A stretch of DNA of 13,563 nt from Propionibacteriaceae bacterium. GTDB lineage: Bacteria > Actinomycetota > Actinomycetes > Propionibacteriales > Propionibacteriaceae. Both the position numbers and the translations under genes were made by a program. A model generated the notes under the pieces. It ran no database searches, was not told the DNA's origin, and was given only the letters and a program-made list of their open reading frames with translations. This document shows, piece by piece, positions 6,984 through 13,410 of this stretch; the first letter of the stretch is position 1, and each line of letters begins with the position of its first letter. The stretch covers positions 1 through 13,563 of the forward strand of contig JAITED010000021.1 of NCBI GenBank assembly GCA_031282235.1, given 5' to 3'.

Positions 6984-7540
6984 TGCCTGCTGGGGAACAA
7001 CTGGCCGCGGTTTGGCGGCGTATTCAAGAGGACTTGGACACCGCGCTACGCGAGGATCCGGCGGCCACGTCCAAAATCATGGTCGCGCTGCTCTATCCGG
7101 GGATACACGCCATCTGGACGTATCGGCTCACCCATAAGTTGTGGGTCACTAATCGGGGTTTACGCCCGTTGGCTCGCGTCCTTTCGCAGGTGAGCCGCTT
7201 CTTTACCGGGATTGAGATTCATCCCGGCGCGGCGATTGGGCGGCGTTTCTTCATTGACCACGGTATGGGGGTGGTGATTGGCGAGACCGCCGAAATCGGG
7301 GATGATGTGCTGATGTATCACCAAGTCACCCTCGGTGGTCGCTCGCCGCAGCGCTCTAAACGTCACCCCACCATCGGTGACCGGGTGTTGCTCGGTGCCG
7401 GGTCAAAAATCATCGGCCCCATCACCATCGGTGCCGATACGAAAATCGGCGCAAATGCCCTAGTGGTAACCGATGTCCCCCCGAACTCCGTAGTCACCGG
7501 CATCCCCACCAGCGTAAAACCCGGCTCCTACATCGCCTAA
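6983..7540 (+). CDS. cysE: Serine O-acetyltransferase CysE
   Basis: This enzyme acetylates L-serine with acetyl-CoA to O-acetylserine, the substrate of CysK. The 185-residue protein is the short form common in Gram-positive bacteria. An alpha-helical N-terminal part (about 8-75, containing QEDLDTALREDPAA) precedes a left-handed beta-helix of hexapeptide repeats (about 76-175). The catalytic pair D92-H93 (IDHG) and the second histidine H128 (KRHPTIG) are present. ATG 6983 is preferred because family similarity begins just after it; upstream codons in frame give no sensible extension. The start overlaps the stop of a possible leader frame. The C-terminus is GSYIA, without the terminal isoleucine used by some CysE proteins to dock into CysK. 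serA follows after 86 bases. Confidence 0.94.
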   Translation: MPAGEQLAAVWRRIQEDLDTALREDPAATSKIMVALLYPGIHAIWTYRLTHKLWVTNRGLRPLARVLSQVSRFFTGIEIHPGAAIGRRFFIDHGMGVVIGETAEIGDDVLMYHQVTLGGRSPQRSKRHPTIGDRVLLGAGSKIIGPITIGADTKIGANALVVTDVPPNSVVTGIPTSVKPGSYIA

Positions 7541-7567
7541 CCGGAGCGCGGCAGCACGGCGCGACGC

Positions 7568-7630
7568 GGAGGGGCTAGAAATGGCGAAATGTTTCTCAGG
7601 CGGCGTTGGTCTTTTATCATTGGTGGGTGA
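7568..7630 (+). promoter_or_regulatory. Strong ribosome binding site and short frames overlapping the serA start
   Basis: GGAGGGG (7568-7574) lies 6 bases before ATG 7581, but neither this ATG nor ATG 7589 is in the serA frame. The 7589 frame encodes MFLRRRWSFIIGG and ends at TGA 7628-7630, overlapping the serA GTG at 7627 as GTGA. The 7581 frame runs 37 codons into serA. serA itself has no good ribosome site near its GTG. The layout suggests that short upstream frames couple translation into serA, as at cysE, but chance is possible. Confidence 0.35.
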
Positions 7631-8820
7631 AAGCGTTGCTGTTGGAGAACATTCACCCGGATGCGGTGACCATTTTGGAGGCTCAGGGGTTTGAGGTGGA
7701 GACCCGCGCTGGGTCGCTGTCGGCTAATGAGCTGGTGGCGGCGCTGCAAGGGGTCAGTCTGCTGGGGATTCGCTCCAATACTAAGGTCACTACGGAGATT
7801 ATCAAGCAGTTGAACGGCTCGCTGCTGGCCATCGGGTGCTTCTGCATCGGCACTAATCAGGTGGATACTAATACGGCGGCGGGGCGCGGCATCGCAGTGT
7901 TCAACGCGCCATACTCCAACACCCGCTCGGTGGTGGAGCTAGCGATGGCTGAGATTGTGGTGCTGGCTAGGCATCTTACCGACCGCAACCAACAGATGCA
8001 CGAGGGTACTTGGGTGAAAAGCGCCACCGGGTCGCATGAGGTACGTGGGCGCACCTTGGGCATCGTGGGATACGGCAACATCGGCTCGCAGTTGTCCGTG
8101 CTGGCAGAAAGCTACGGGATGCGGGTCATCTACTACGACATTGCGGACAAATTGGCACTTGGTAACGCTAAACGTTGCGCAACGTTGGATGAACTACTGG
8201 AGCAATCGGACGTGGTGAGCCTGCACGTCGATGGCCGCAACACCAACTCGGGTTTGATTGACGAAACTGCGCTCTCCAAAATGAGACAGCGTTCATTTCT
8301 GCTGAACCTGTCGCGGGGCAGCATCGTTGACTTGGGTTCGCTGGCGCGGCATCTGCGCAGCGGCCACCTAGCTGGTGCCGCCATCGACGTATTTCCCACC
8401 GAACCGAAAACCGCAGGAGACCCGTTCATACATGAACTGCAAGGCATCCCCAACGTGATTCTGACCCCACACGTCGGCGGTTCCACCCAAGAAGCGCAAG
8501 TGGACATCGGCCATTACGTCGCCCACAAGCTCCTTGATTACGTCCAGAACGGCTCTACGCTGATGAGCGTCAACCTGCCGAACGTCGGCGCCCCGGAGCG
8601 CGCTGGGCATCGTATTCTGCACATCCACCGCAACATCCCCGGTGTACTCGCCAAACTCAACGCGCTGTTAGCCGGTTACGACGCCAACATCGCGTTCCAG
8701 TCGCTGTCCACCAGCGGCGAAATCGGCTACGTTGTCACCGACGTGGCCGAAGCCCGCCGGGGTCTCACTGAGGAACTGCGCGCCATGCCCGAAACTATCC
8801 GGGTGCGGGTGATTCGCTAA
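7627..8820 (+). CDS. serA: D-3-phosphoglycerate dehydrogenase SerA
   Basis: SerA carries out the first committed step of serine synthesis, oxidising 3-phosphoglycerate with NAD. The 397 residues follow the E. coli-type layout closely: substrate domain with CIGTNQVD (73-80) and FNAPYSNTRS (92-101), NAD motif GYGNIG (148-153), catalytic R230 (LSRGSIVD), E259 (DVFPTEP) and H282 (TPHVGGST), then one ACT domain (about 328-397). HIHRN (332-336) and ANIAFQSL keep the His/Asn positions that bind inhibitory serine in E. coli, so feedback control is likely. The long mycobacterial type with an extra domain is excluded by length. GTG 7627 is chosen because homologues begin at KALLLENIHP; the in-frame TTG 7606 adds seven unsupported residues. 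Serine made here feeds CysE. Confidence 0.96.
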   Translation: MKALLLENIHPDAVTILEAQGFEVETRAGSLSANELVAALQGVSLLGIRSNTKVTTEIIKQLNGSLLAIGCFCIGTNQVDTNTAAGRGIAVFNAPYSNTRSVVELAMAEIVVLARHLTDRNQQMHEGTWVKSATGSHEVRGRTLGIVGYGNIGSQLSVLAESYGMRVIYYDIADKLALGNAKRCATLDELLEQSDVVSLHVDGRNTNSGLIDETALSKMRQRSFLLNLSRGSIVDLGSLARHLRSGHLAGAAIDVFPTEPKTAGDPFIHELQGIPNVILTPHVGGSTQEAQVDIGHYVAHKLLDYVQNGSTLMSVNLPNVGAPERAGHRILHIHRNIPGVLAKLNALLAGYDANIAFQSLSTSGEIGYVVTDVAEARRGLTEELRAMPETIRVRVIR

Positions 8821-8868
8821 CCTTGCGCCCGATTCGCTAACCTAGGCGGTTCGCTAATCCTAGTGGGC
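8811..8868 (+). repeat. Three imperfect tandem repeats at the serA 3' end
   Basis: Units starting at 8811, 8831 and 8849 share TTCGCTAA followed by a CCT: the first two begin GATTCGCTAACCT, the third GTTCGCTAATCCT. Lengths are 20, 18 and 20 bases. The first unit contains the serA stop codon; the array fills most of the 56-base gap between the convergent serA and hisN. CTAGG (8842-8846) can pair with CCTAG (8859-8863), a weak hairpin that might help to terminate from both sides. Confidence 0.6.
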
Positions 8869-8876
8869 AATCGTAA

Positions 8877-9668
8877 TCAATCGGCGGCGTTGAGGGAGAG
8901 CCGCTGCACCACCTCTGAGTGCAGCAAACCGTTGGTGGCTAGGGCTCCTGGGCCAAATACGCCGGGGGCACCGTCTAAATTGGTGAAGCTGCCACCGGCT
9001 TCGCGCACGATTACGTCAAGCGCCGCCATGTCGTGTATCGCTAGCTCCGGCTCCCCAGCGATGTCTACGCTGCCCTCGGCCACCAACATGTAGCTGAAGA
9101 AATCACCAAAAGCCCTAGTGCGGCCAGCGTCGCGTAACAGATCGACGAACTGTTGCCCGCGCCCCTGTTTAATCCACTCGCCCAGTTCGGAGTACGACAG
9201 GAACGCATCTTTGACCGTATCGACAGCGGAAACCCGTATCGGATTGGAGTTGAGCAGACTCTTACCCATGAAAGCGCCCTCACCCTCAGCAGCCCACCAG
9301 CGCCGCCCCAGCGCGGGGGCGCTCACCACCCCGACACGCACCACGCCATCCACCATCAGCGCGATGAGGGTAGCCCACACCGGCACGCCGCGCAGATAGT
9401 TAGCGGTGCCGTCTATCGGGTCGATAATCCACTGGCGCGGGCCGTATCCGGTGTCGCCCAACTCCTCGCCGTGTACCGCGTCGCGGGCACGAGCGGTGCC
9501 GAGTAGTTTGCGTATCGCCTCCTCCACGGCGCGGTCAGCATCGGTGACAGCGGTGTGGTCTGGTTTGATGCTAATTCTGAGGTCGGTGCTGCGGAAGCGT
9601 TTCGTGCTGATGGAATCAGCGTTGTCCGCGAGCAGGTGCGCAAACCGTAGGTCGTCGGTAAACTCCAT
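8877..9668 (-). CDS. hisN: Histidinol-phosphatase HisN (inositol monophosphatase family)
   Basis: The protein has 263 residues with the metal-dependent IMPase fold: VTDADRAVEE (41-50), GEE (67-69) and the metal-binding DPIDGT (83-88), then HDMAALDVIVREAGG (212-226) in place of the usual WDxAA motif. In actinobacteria this subfamily, when encoded beside rsgA and aroA, is the histidinol-phosphate phosphatase that gives histidinol in histidine synthesis; inositol-1-phosphate phosphatase is the alternative, since substrate cannot be told from motifs alone. It starts at ATG 9668, 9 bases after the rsgA stop, and is the last gene of the aroA-rsgA-hisN unit. The ribosome site is weak. Its 3' end faces serA. 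Confidence 0.87.
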   Translation of the reverse strand: MEFTDDLRFAHLLADNADSISTKRFRSTDLRISIKPDHTAVTDADRAVEEAIRKLLGTARARDAVHGEELGDTGYGPRQWIIDPIDGTANYLRGVPVWATLIALMVDGVVRVGVVSAPALGRRWWAAEGEGAFMGKSLLNSNPIRVSAVDTVKDAFLSYSELGEWIKQGRGQQFVDLLRDAGRTRAFGDFFSYMLVAEGSVDIAGEPELAIHDMAALDVIVREAGGSFTNLDGAPGVFGPGALATNGLLHSEVVQRLSLNAAD

Positions 9669-9677
9669 GCAGCCAGA

Positions 9678-10679
9678 CTATCCCAGTGCGGTTAATATCC
9701 GTCGTAGCGACGCCAAGCGGGACGCATCTAATACGCCGCGCACTACGGCTTCGTTCAGCGCGCAGTCGGCGGCAGTGCTGGAGTGGGTGCAGCCTTTGGG
9801 GCAGTGGGTCGCAATCTCGGCCAAATCGGGGAAAGCGCCCAATACGGAGGCGATGCTCACATGTGACAAGCCGAAACTGCGTACCCCCGGCGTATCGATC
9901 ACCCAACCGGTGTCTTTGGGCAGCGGCAGCGCCACCGCAGACGTGGAGGTGTGCCGCCCCCTGCCGGTCACCGCGTTCACCTCGCCGATGACGCGGTTAG
10001 CGCCGGGGATGAGGGCGTTGATGAGGGTGGATTTCCCCACCCCGGAGTGGCCAACGAACACCGTAAAATGCCCGTGCAGCAGAGTGCGCAGCGGGGTGAG
10101 GTTGGATACAGGGCTGACATCAACGATGGGGATGTCAAGGCTGGCGTACTGCGCCCGCAGTTCGTCCGGAGCCGCCAAATCCGATTTGGTTAGGCATAAC
10201 ACGGGAGAGATGCGGGCGTCATACGCCGCCACCAGCATCCGGTCAATCATGCCGGGGCGCGGGGGCGGGTCAGCGAGCGCGGTAACAATCAACAGTTGGT
10301 CAGCGTTGGCGACGATGGGACGCTCAAAGGGGTCATCGTCGTCTGCGCTGCGGCGCAACACCGTGGTGCGTTCCACCACCGCTACGATGCGCGCTAGGGA
10401 GTCTTTTTCGCCGCTCACGTCCCCGGCGAGTTGCACCAAATCACCGACGATAACCCCTTTACGCCCCAGCGCCCTCGCTTTCATGGCGCGGACGGTGTGG
10501 GTCTCCACTAGCACCTCGAAGCGGCCCCTATCGACCCCCAGCACCCGACCGGTGATGTTCTCCGTATAATCGGGGCGGTCTTTGGTGCGCGGGCGGGAGT
10601 ACCCGGAGCGCCGCTCAAAGACGCTGAGGTCATCGTCGTCAAAATCGTCGCCGCGGCGGCCACGCACCTGAGGGCTCAC
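9678..10679 (-). CDS. rsgA: Ribosome small-subunit-dependent GTPase RsgA
   Basis: RsgA is a circularly permuted GTPase that checks late maturation of the 30S subunit. In 333 residues the order is permuted as expected: an OB-fold RNA-binding domain (about 42-108), the G4-type motif TKSD (164-167), then G1 GHSGVGKST (210-218) and G3 DTPG (262-265), and a C-terminal zinc site with C293, C297, H299 and C306. The N-terminal 40 residues are charged, with a D/E run (11-17) and an R/K-rich segment (22-35), probably a flexible tail. The start is GTG, overlapping the aroA stop as GTGA, with AGGAGG 6 bases upstream, so translation is coupled to aroA. Confidence 0.95.
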   Translation of the reverse strand: MSPQVRGRRGDDFDDDDLSVFERRSGYSRPRTKDRPDYTENITGRVLGVDRGRFEVLVETHTVRAMKARALGRKGVIVGDLVQLAGDVSGEKDSLARIVAVVERTTVLRRSADDDDPFERPIVANADQLLIVTALADPPPRPGMIDRMLVAAYDARISPVLCLTKSDLAAPDELRAQYASLDIPIVDVSPVSNLTPLRTLLHGHFTVFVGHSGVGKSTLINALIPGANRVIGEVNAVTGRGRHTSTSAVALPLPKDTGWVIDTPGVRSFGLSHVSIASVLGAFPDLAEIATHCPKGCTHSSTAADCALNEAVVRGVLDASRLASLRRILTALG

Positions 10680-12025
10680 TCATCGCCTCCTGTGACCATA
10701 GTGCGCCACAGTTTAGGGAACTGAGGCATCGTCTTAGCGGTGGTGGCTACGTCCTCCAGCCGTATCCCCGGTATCCGCAGCCCCAACAAGGCCGCCAGCT
10801 GGGCGATACGGTGGTCAGCGTAAGTTGGCAGCACCACGGGTTGGGTGGGGGTGGGGATTCCAGCGGTTCCGGTGATACGGAAACCGTCGGGTAGTTCGCT
10901 GGCTGGGGTACCTACGGTTCGGAGCGTGGTTACGATGGCGGCGATACGGTCAGTTTCGTGGCCCCGGACGTGGGATATGCCGGTGATTCGGGAAGTGCCT
11001 TGGCTGAAAGCGGCTAGGGCGGCAACCACCGGAGCGAGTTCGCTGGCGGCGCTTAAATCTAGGTCACAGGCGGTGAGCGGCAGCTCGGCGTGCGCGGATA
11101 CCCCGCTGGCGGTGCGCTCCACTTGACCTCCGAATTGGGTGATGATGTCTAAAAACAGGTTGCCGGGTTGGGTGGTTTGTTCCGGCCAATCCAGCACTTC
11201 AACCCGACCCTCGGTCAACAACCCGGCGCTTAAGAAAGCGGCAGCGTTGGTGAGGTCGGGGGCAATCACTTGGTCAACAGCGGCGATAGTGCCCGGAGCG
11301 ACATTGAACGTATGCGCTGTATCCTCCACGGCCACGCCCCGAGCGCGCAACATGGCGATAGTCATGTCGATGTGGGGGCGGGACGGCACTTGCCCTCCGC
11401 GCAGGATGAGCGCGATGCCCTCCGGGTAACGCGCCCCCGCCAGCAGCAGCGCAGATACGAACTGGCTGGACTGGCTGGCGTCAATCGACACTTCCCGACC
11501 GCGCAACCGGGTGGGGGAGTGCATAGCGAACGGGATTTGGGTGCCTTCAAACTCCACCCCCAAGCTGGCCAGCGCGTGCAGCAGCGGCGCTAGCGGGCGC
11601 TCAGCGGCGCGCGTATCGCCGTAGAACCGGGTGAGTCCGGGTGCCAACGCCGCGACTGCTGGCAAGAAGCGCATCACTGTACCCGCTAGTCCCACGTCAA
11701 TTCCGTCTGGAACCGGGGTGAAAATCTGTGCCGGGATTACCCGGTCAATCAACGCTGCGCTAGCCGACGTATTTACTCCTGTTGGCGTTGGGGCGGCATT
11801 CCCACCCAACTGGTGCAGCGGTTGGAATTGGGTGCCGAGCGCCTGCAGGCCGGTTCGCATCAACTGGGTGTCGCGGGAGGATAGCGCTCCGGTGACGGTG
11901 CTGGGGGCATCACAGAGCGCCGCCAGCAGGTACGCCCGGTTGGTTTCAGATTTCGACCCGGGGATCCGCACGCTCGCCACCACCGGGCGCACCGCGTATG
12001 GTGCCTGCCAGTGGGTAACGCTCAT
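10676..12025 (-). CDS. aroA: 3-phosphoshikimate 1-carboxyvinyltransferase (EPSP synthase) AroA
   Basis: AroA is the sixth enzyme of the shikimate pathway, transferring enolpyruvyl from PEP to shikimate-3-phosphate. The protein has 449 residues. The N-terminal PGSKSETNR (22-30) carries the substrate-binding lysine and arginine; DVGLAGTVMRFL corresponds to the LGNAGTxxR loop, followed by FYGDTRAAERP, the ASQSSQFVSALLLAG phosphate-binding region, and near the C-terminus TDRIAA and TYADHRIAQ. ATG 12025 gives the usual N-terminus; an in-frame ATG at 12034 lies inside the proposed -10 element and longer forms reach into upstream DNA. No ribosome site precedes the ATG, which suits a leaderless mRNA. 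rsgA overlaps its stop codon. LGLAG in place of LGNAG is a known variation in actinobacteria as far as I recall. Confidence 0.94.
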   Translation of the reverse strand: MSVTHWQAPYAVRPVVASVRIPGSKSETNRAYLLAALCDAPSTVTGALSSRDTQLMRTGLQALGTQFQPLHQLGGNAAPTPTGVNTSASAALIDRVIPAQIFTPVPDGIDVGLAGTVMRFLPAVAALAPGLTRFYGDTRAAERPLAPLLHALASLGVEFEGTQIPFAMHSPTRLRGREVSIDASQSSQFVSALLLAGARYPEGIALILRGGQVPSRPHIDMTIAMLRARGVAVEDTAHTFNVAPGTIAAVDQVIAPDLTNAAAFLSAGLLTEGRVEVLDWPEQTTQPGNLFLDIITQFGGQVERTASGVSAHAELPLTACDLDLSAASELAPVVAALAAFSQGTSRITGISHVRGHETDRIAAIVTTLRTVGTPASELPDGFRITGTAGIPTPTQPVVLPTYADHRIAQLAALLGLRIPGIRLEDVATTAKTMPQFPKLWRTMVTGGDE

Positions 12026-12032
12026 GACAGCC

Positions 12033-12063
12033 ATTATCCCAACAAAACCCCAACTGAGGACAA
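12033..12063 (-). promoter_or_regulatory. aroA promoter placed for a leaderless transcript
   Basis: On the minus strand GATAAT (12038 to 12033) is a 5-of-6 match to the -10 consensus, with TTGTCC (12063 to 12058) 19 bases upstream. Seven bases separate the -10 from the A of the aroA ATG (12025), the normal distance to a transcription start. The mRNA would therefore begin at or next to the start codon, which explains the missing ribosome site. Confidence 0.5.
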
Positions 12064-12087
12064 TGGCGGGCGCGGGGAAGGGTGTTC

Positions 12088-12115
12088 GGGAATATGTGGT
12101 GTACCAAAACTGGTT
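12088..12115 (+). promoter_or_regulatory. SigR-type autoregulatory promoter upstream of sigR
   Basis: GGGAAT (12088-12093) and GTT (12113-12115) are 19 bases apart. The consensus for SigR/SigH-type factors is GGAAT, about 18 bases, then GTT. The orientation is towards sigR, whose usual start is 184 bases downstream. Feedback activation of sigR by its own product is established in Streptomyces and Mycobacterium. Transcription would begin near 12122-12125, right at an in-frame ATG (12125). Confidence 0.55.
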
Positions 12116-12242
12116 GATGTCGATATGAATACGGCGCGGTGCCGGACGGGTAATGATACGGCGCACAGCAGGGCTGGGGCGCGGTTGCCAGCGCCCGTCG
12201 CCCACCCGCAGCGCGCGAGTCACGCCATATTTCACCCAATGC

Positions 12243-12260
12243 GTCAGATTGGTCAGATTG
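12243..12260 (+). repeat. Perfect 9-base tandem repeat upstream of sigR
   Basis: GTCAGATTG occurs twice back to back (12243-12251 and 12252-12260), 38 bases before the sigR ATG. It may be a binding site or part of a housekeeping sigR promoter that I could not define, or merely a chance duplication. If the longer sigR form is made, it encodes part of the extension. Confidence 0.5.
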
Positions 12261-12298
12261 CTAATGCGCCGCGCTCAGTGCTGGTAGGCTCAGCGGTG

Positions 12299-12922
12299 AT
12301 GTCTGAAACAGCCACTGCTACCCCGAGCGATACCGATTGGGGTGCCGAGAGCGACGCGGAGCGTGCCGCGCGCTTCGAGCGTGATGCGCTGGGCTACATC
12401 GACCGGCTTTACGGCGCGGCGCTGCACTTGACCCGCAACCCTGCCGATGCTGAGGACATAGTGCAGGATACGTATGCCAGAGCGTTCGCGTCGTTTGCCC
12501 AGTTCAAGCCGGGCACCAACTTGAAGGCGTGGCTATATCGCATCTTGACGAATACGTTCATCAACTCCTACCGCAAGGCGCAACGGCAACCGCAGGTGAG
12601 CGGTAGCGAGGACGTGGAGGATTGGCAGTTGGCGCGTGCCGCCAGCCATGACGCGGTGGGGTTGCGTTCCGCCGAGGCGGAGGCGTTGGCGGAGATTCCC
12701 GATGCCGCCGTCGCAGACGCGCTGGATTCGCTCAGCCCCGAGTTCCGCGAGGTGGTGCTACTGGCTGACGTGGAGGGGTTTTCGTATAAAGAGATAGCAG
12801 AGATCATGGATACGCCGATCGGTACGGTGATGAGTCGGTTGAATCGCGCCCGCGCTGAACTGCGGGATCGGCTGAGTGATTATGCTGCCCAGCTGGGTAT
12901 TGGAAAGGGGGCGAACGCATGA
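12299..12922 (+). CDS. sigR: ECF RNA polymerase sigma factor SigR/SigH (thiol-oxidative stress)
   Basis: The 207-residue sigma factor directs RNA polymerase to thiol-stress genes such as thioredoxin and mycothiol functions. Sigma region 2 (about 28-95) contains ADAEDIVQDTYARAF and the -10 recognition part NLKAWLYRILTNTFINSYRK; region 4 (about 140-195) contains LSPEFREVVLLADVEGFSYKEIAEIM and the DNA-recognition helix around GTVMSRLNRARAELR. ATG 12299 (GGTAGG 10 bases upstream; a GTG lies directly before it) gives the usual length. The frame stays open far upstream, so an isoform from ATG 12125 with 58 extra residues is possible. Its stop overlaps the rsrA start (ATGA), which allows balanced synthesis of sigma and anti-sigma factor. 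Confidence 0.95.
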   Translation: MSETATATPSDTDWGAESDAERAARFERDALGYIDRLYGAALHLTRNPADAEDIVQDTYARAFASFAQFKPGTNLKAWLYRILTNTFINSYRKAQRQPQVSGSEDVEDWQLARAASHDAVGLRSAEAEALAEIPDAAVADALDSLSPEFREVVLLADVEGFSYKEIAEIMDTPIGTVMSRLNRARAELRDRLSDYAAQLGIGKGANA

Positions 12923-13218
12923 GCGACTTTGAGAACGAGTTCGACGACGCCAGCGGTTTTGACGATTACGCCGCCGAGTTCAGCAGCGACCTAGACCTTT
13001 GCGCTCACGCCCTGCGCAATGTGCACGCTTTCCTACACGGCGAACTCTCAGAGGAAGAAGCCGACATGATACGCCGCCACCTATCGGCGTGCGAACGCTG
13101 CATAGATAACTTCCGGGTAGAAGAACAGATTACGAAGCTGATACAGCGCTGCTGCGAAGTTCACGCCTCCGATACGCTGCGGGTGCGGGTTCGCGCCCTA
13201 ATCACCTCAAACATCTGA
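12919..13218 (+). CDS. rsrA: Mycothiol-system anti-sigma-R factor RsrA (redox-sensing zinc protein)
   Basis: RsrA binds and silences SigR in the cytoplasm when reduced; oxidation to a disulfide expels zinc and frees SigR. The 99-residue protein keeps every key position of Streptomyces RsrA with identical spacing, shifted by 17: C28, H54, C58 and C61 (HLSACERC) correspond to C11, H37, C41 and C44, and the C78-C79 pair to C61-C62. The central ALRNVHAFLHGELSEEEADMIRRHL is the ZAS-domain core. The first 27 residues are an unusually acidic N-terminus rich in D, E and F. The start codon overlaps the sigR stop and has AAAGGGGG 7 bases upstream. Confidence 0.93.
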   Translation: MSDFENEFDDASGFDDYAAEFSSDLDLCAHALRNVHAFLHGELSEEEADMIRRHLSACERCIDNFRVEEQITKLIQRCCEVHASDTLRVRVRALITSNI

Positions 13219-13245
13219 GACGCGTTAAAACCGAATCACCAGCCG

Positions 13246-13271
13246 CTGGGCGTTGATTAAGTTAAGCCCAG
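13246..13271. terminator. Weak hairpin between convergent rsrA and bL37 genes
   Basis: CTGGGC (13246-13251) and GCCCAG (13266-13271) form a 6-base-pair stem around 14 A/T-rich bases in the 73-base gap between the converging genes. No T-run follows on either strand, so a role as a bidirectional terminator is only a possibility. Confidence 0.25.
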
Positions 13272-13291
13272 AGTTGAATCCCACCAAAAGT

Positions 13292-13366
13292 TTATGCGGT
13301 AGGACGCTTGCCGTGGTTGGCAGCATTCTTGCGACGCGCGCGGCGCTTACGGCCACCTTTACCCAT
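13292..13366 (-). CDS. 50S ribosomal protein bL37 (24 residues)
   Basis: This very small, highly basic protein has 24 residues and ends KRRARRKNAANHGKRPTA. I recognise it as bL37, the actinobacteria-specific large-subunit protein first seen in mycobacterial ribosome structures, whose mycobacterial form has the same length and the shared ANHGKRP-type ending. It is expected to bind ribosomal RNA. The ATG at 13366 has an ideal ribosome site, AGGAGG (13378 to 13373), 6 bases upstream. Longer in-frame starts exist as far as 13504, but the extra residues show no basic ribosomal character and ignore this site, so the short form is clearly preferred. It is convergent with rsrA and easily missed because of its size. 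Confidence 0.9.
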   Translation of the reverse strand: MGKGGRKRRARRKNAANHGKRPTA

Positions 13367-13410
13367 GTCAAACCTCCTAATAACCGAGCAGCCAACTGCT
13401 GCGCCTGCCA

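Noticed and set aside
9406..10569. 387-codon open frame on the plus strand opposite hisN and rsgA
   Set aside because: It is antisense to two well-supported genes, is dominated by S, R, A and T, and has no recognisable domain.
12026..12235. 70-residue N-terminal extension of aroA from ATG 12235
   Set aside because: The EPSP synthase family begins near SVTHWQAP, the extra residues are rich in R and P like noncoding GC-rich DNA, and the aroA promoter lies within this stretch.
12011..12298. The full upstream open frame of sigR from ATG 12011 as the main start
   Set aside because: It would begin inside the aroA region, before the proposed SigR promoter, and adds 96 residues without sigma-factor character. 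Only the ATG 12125 form is kept as a possible isoform.
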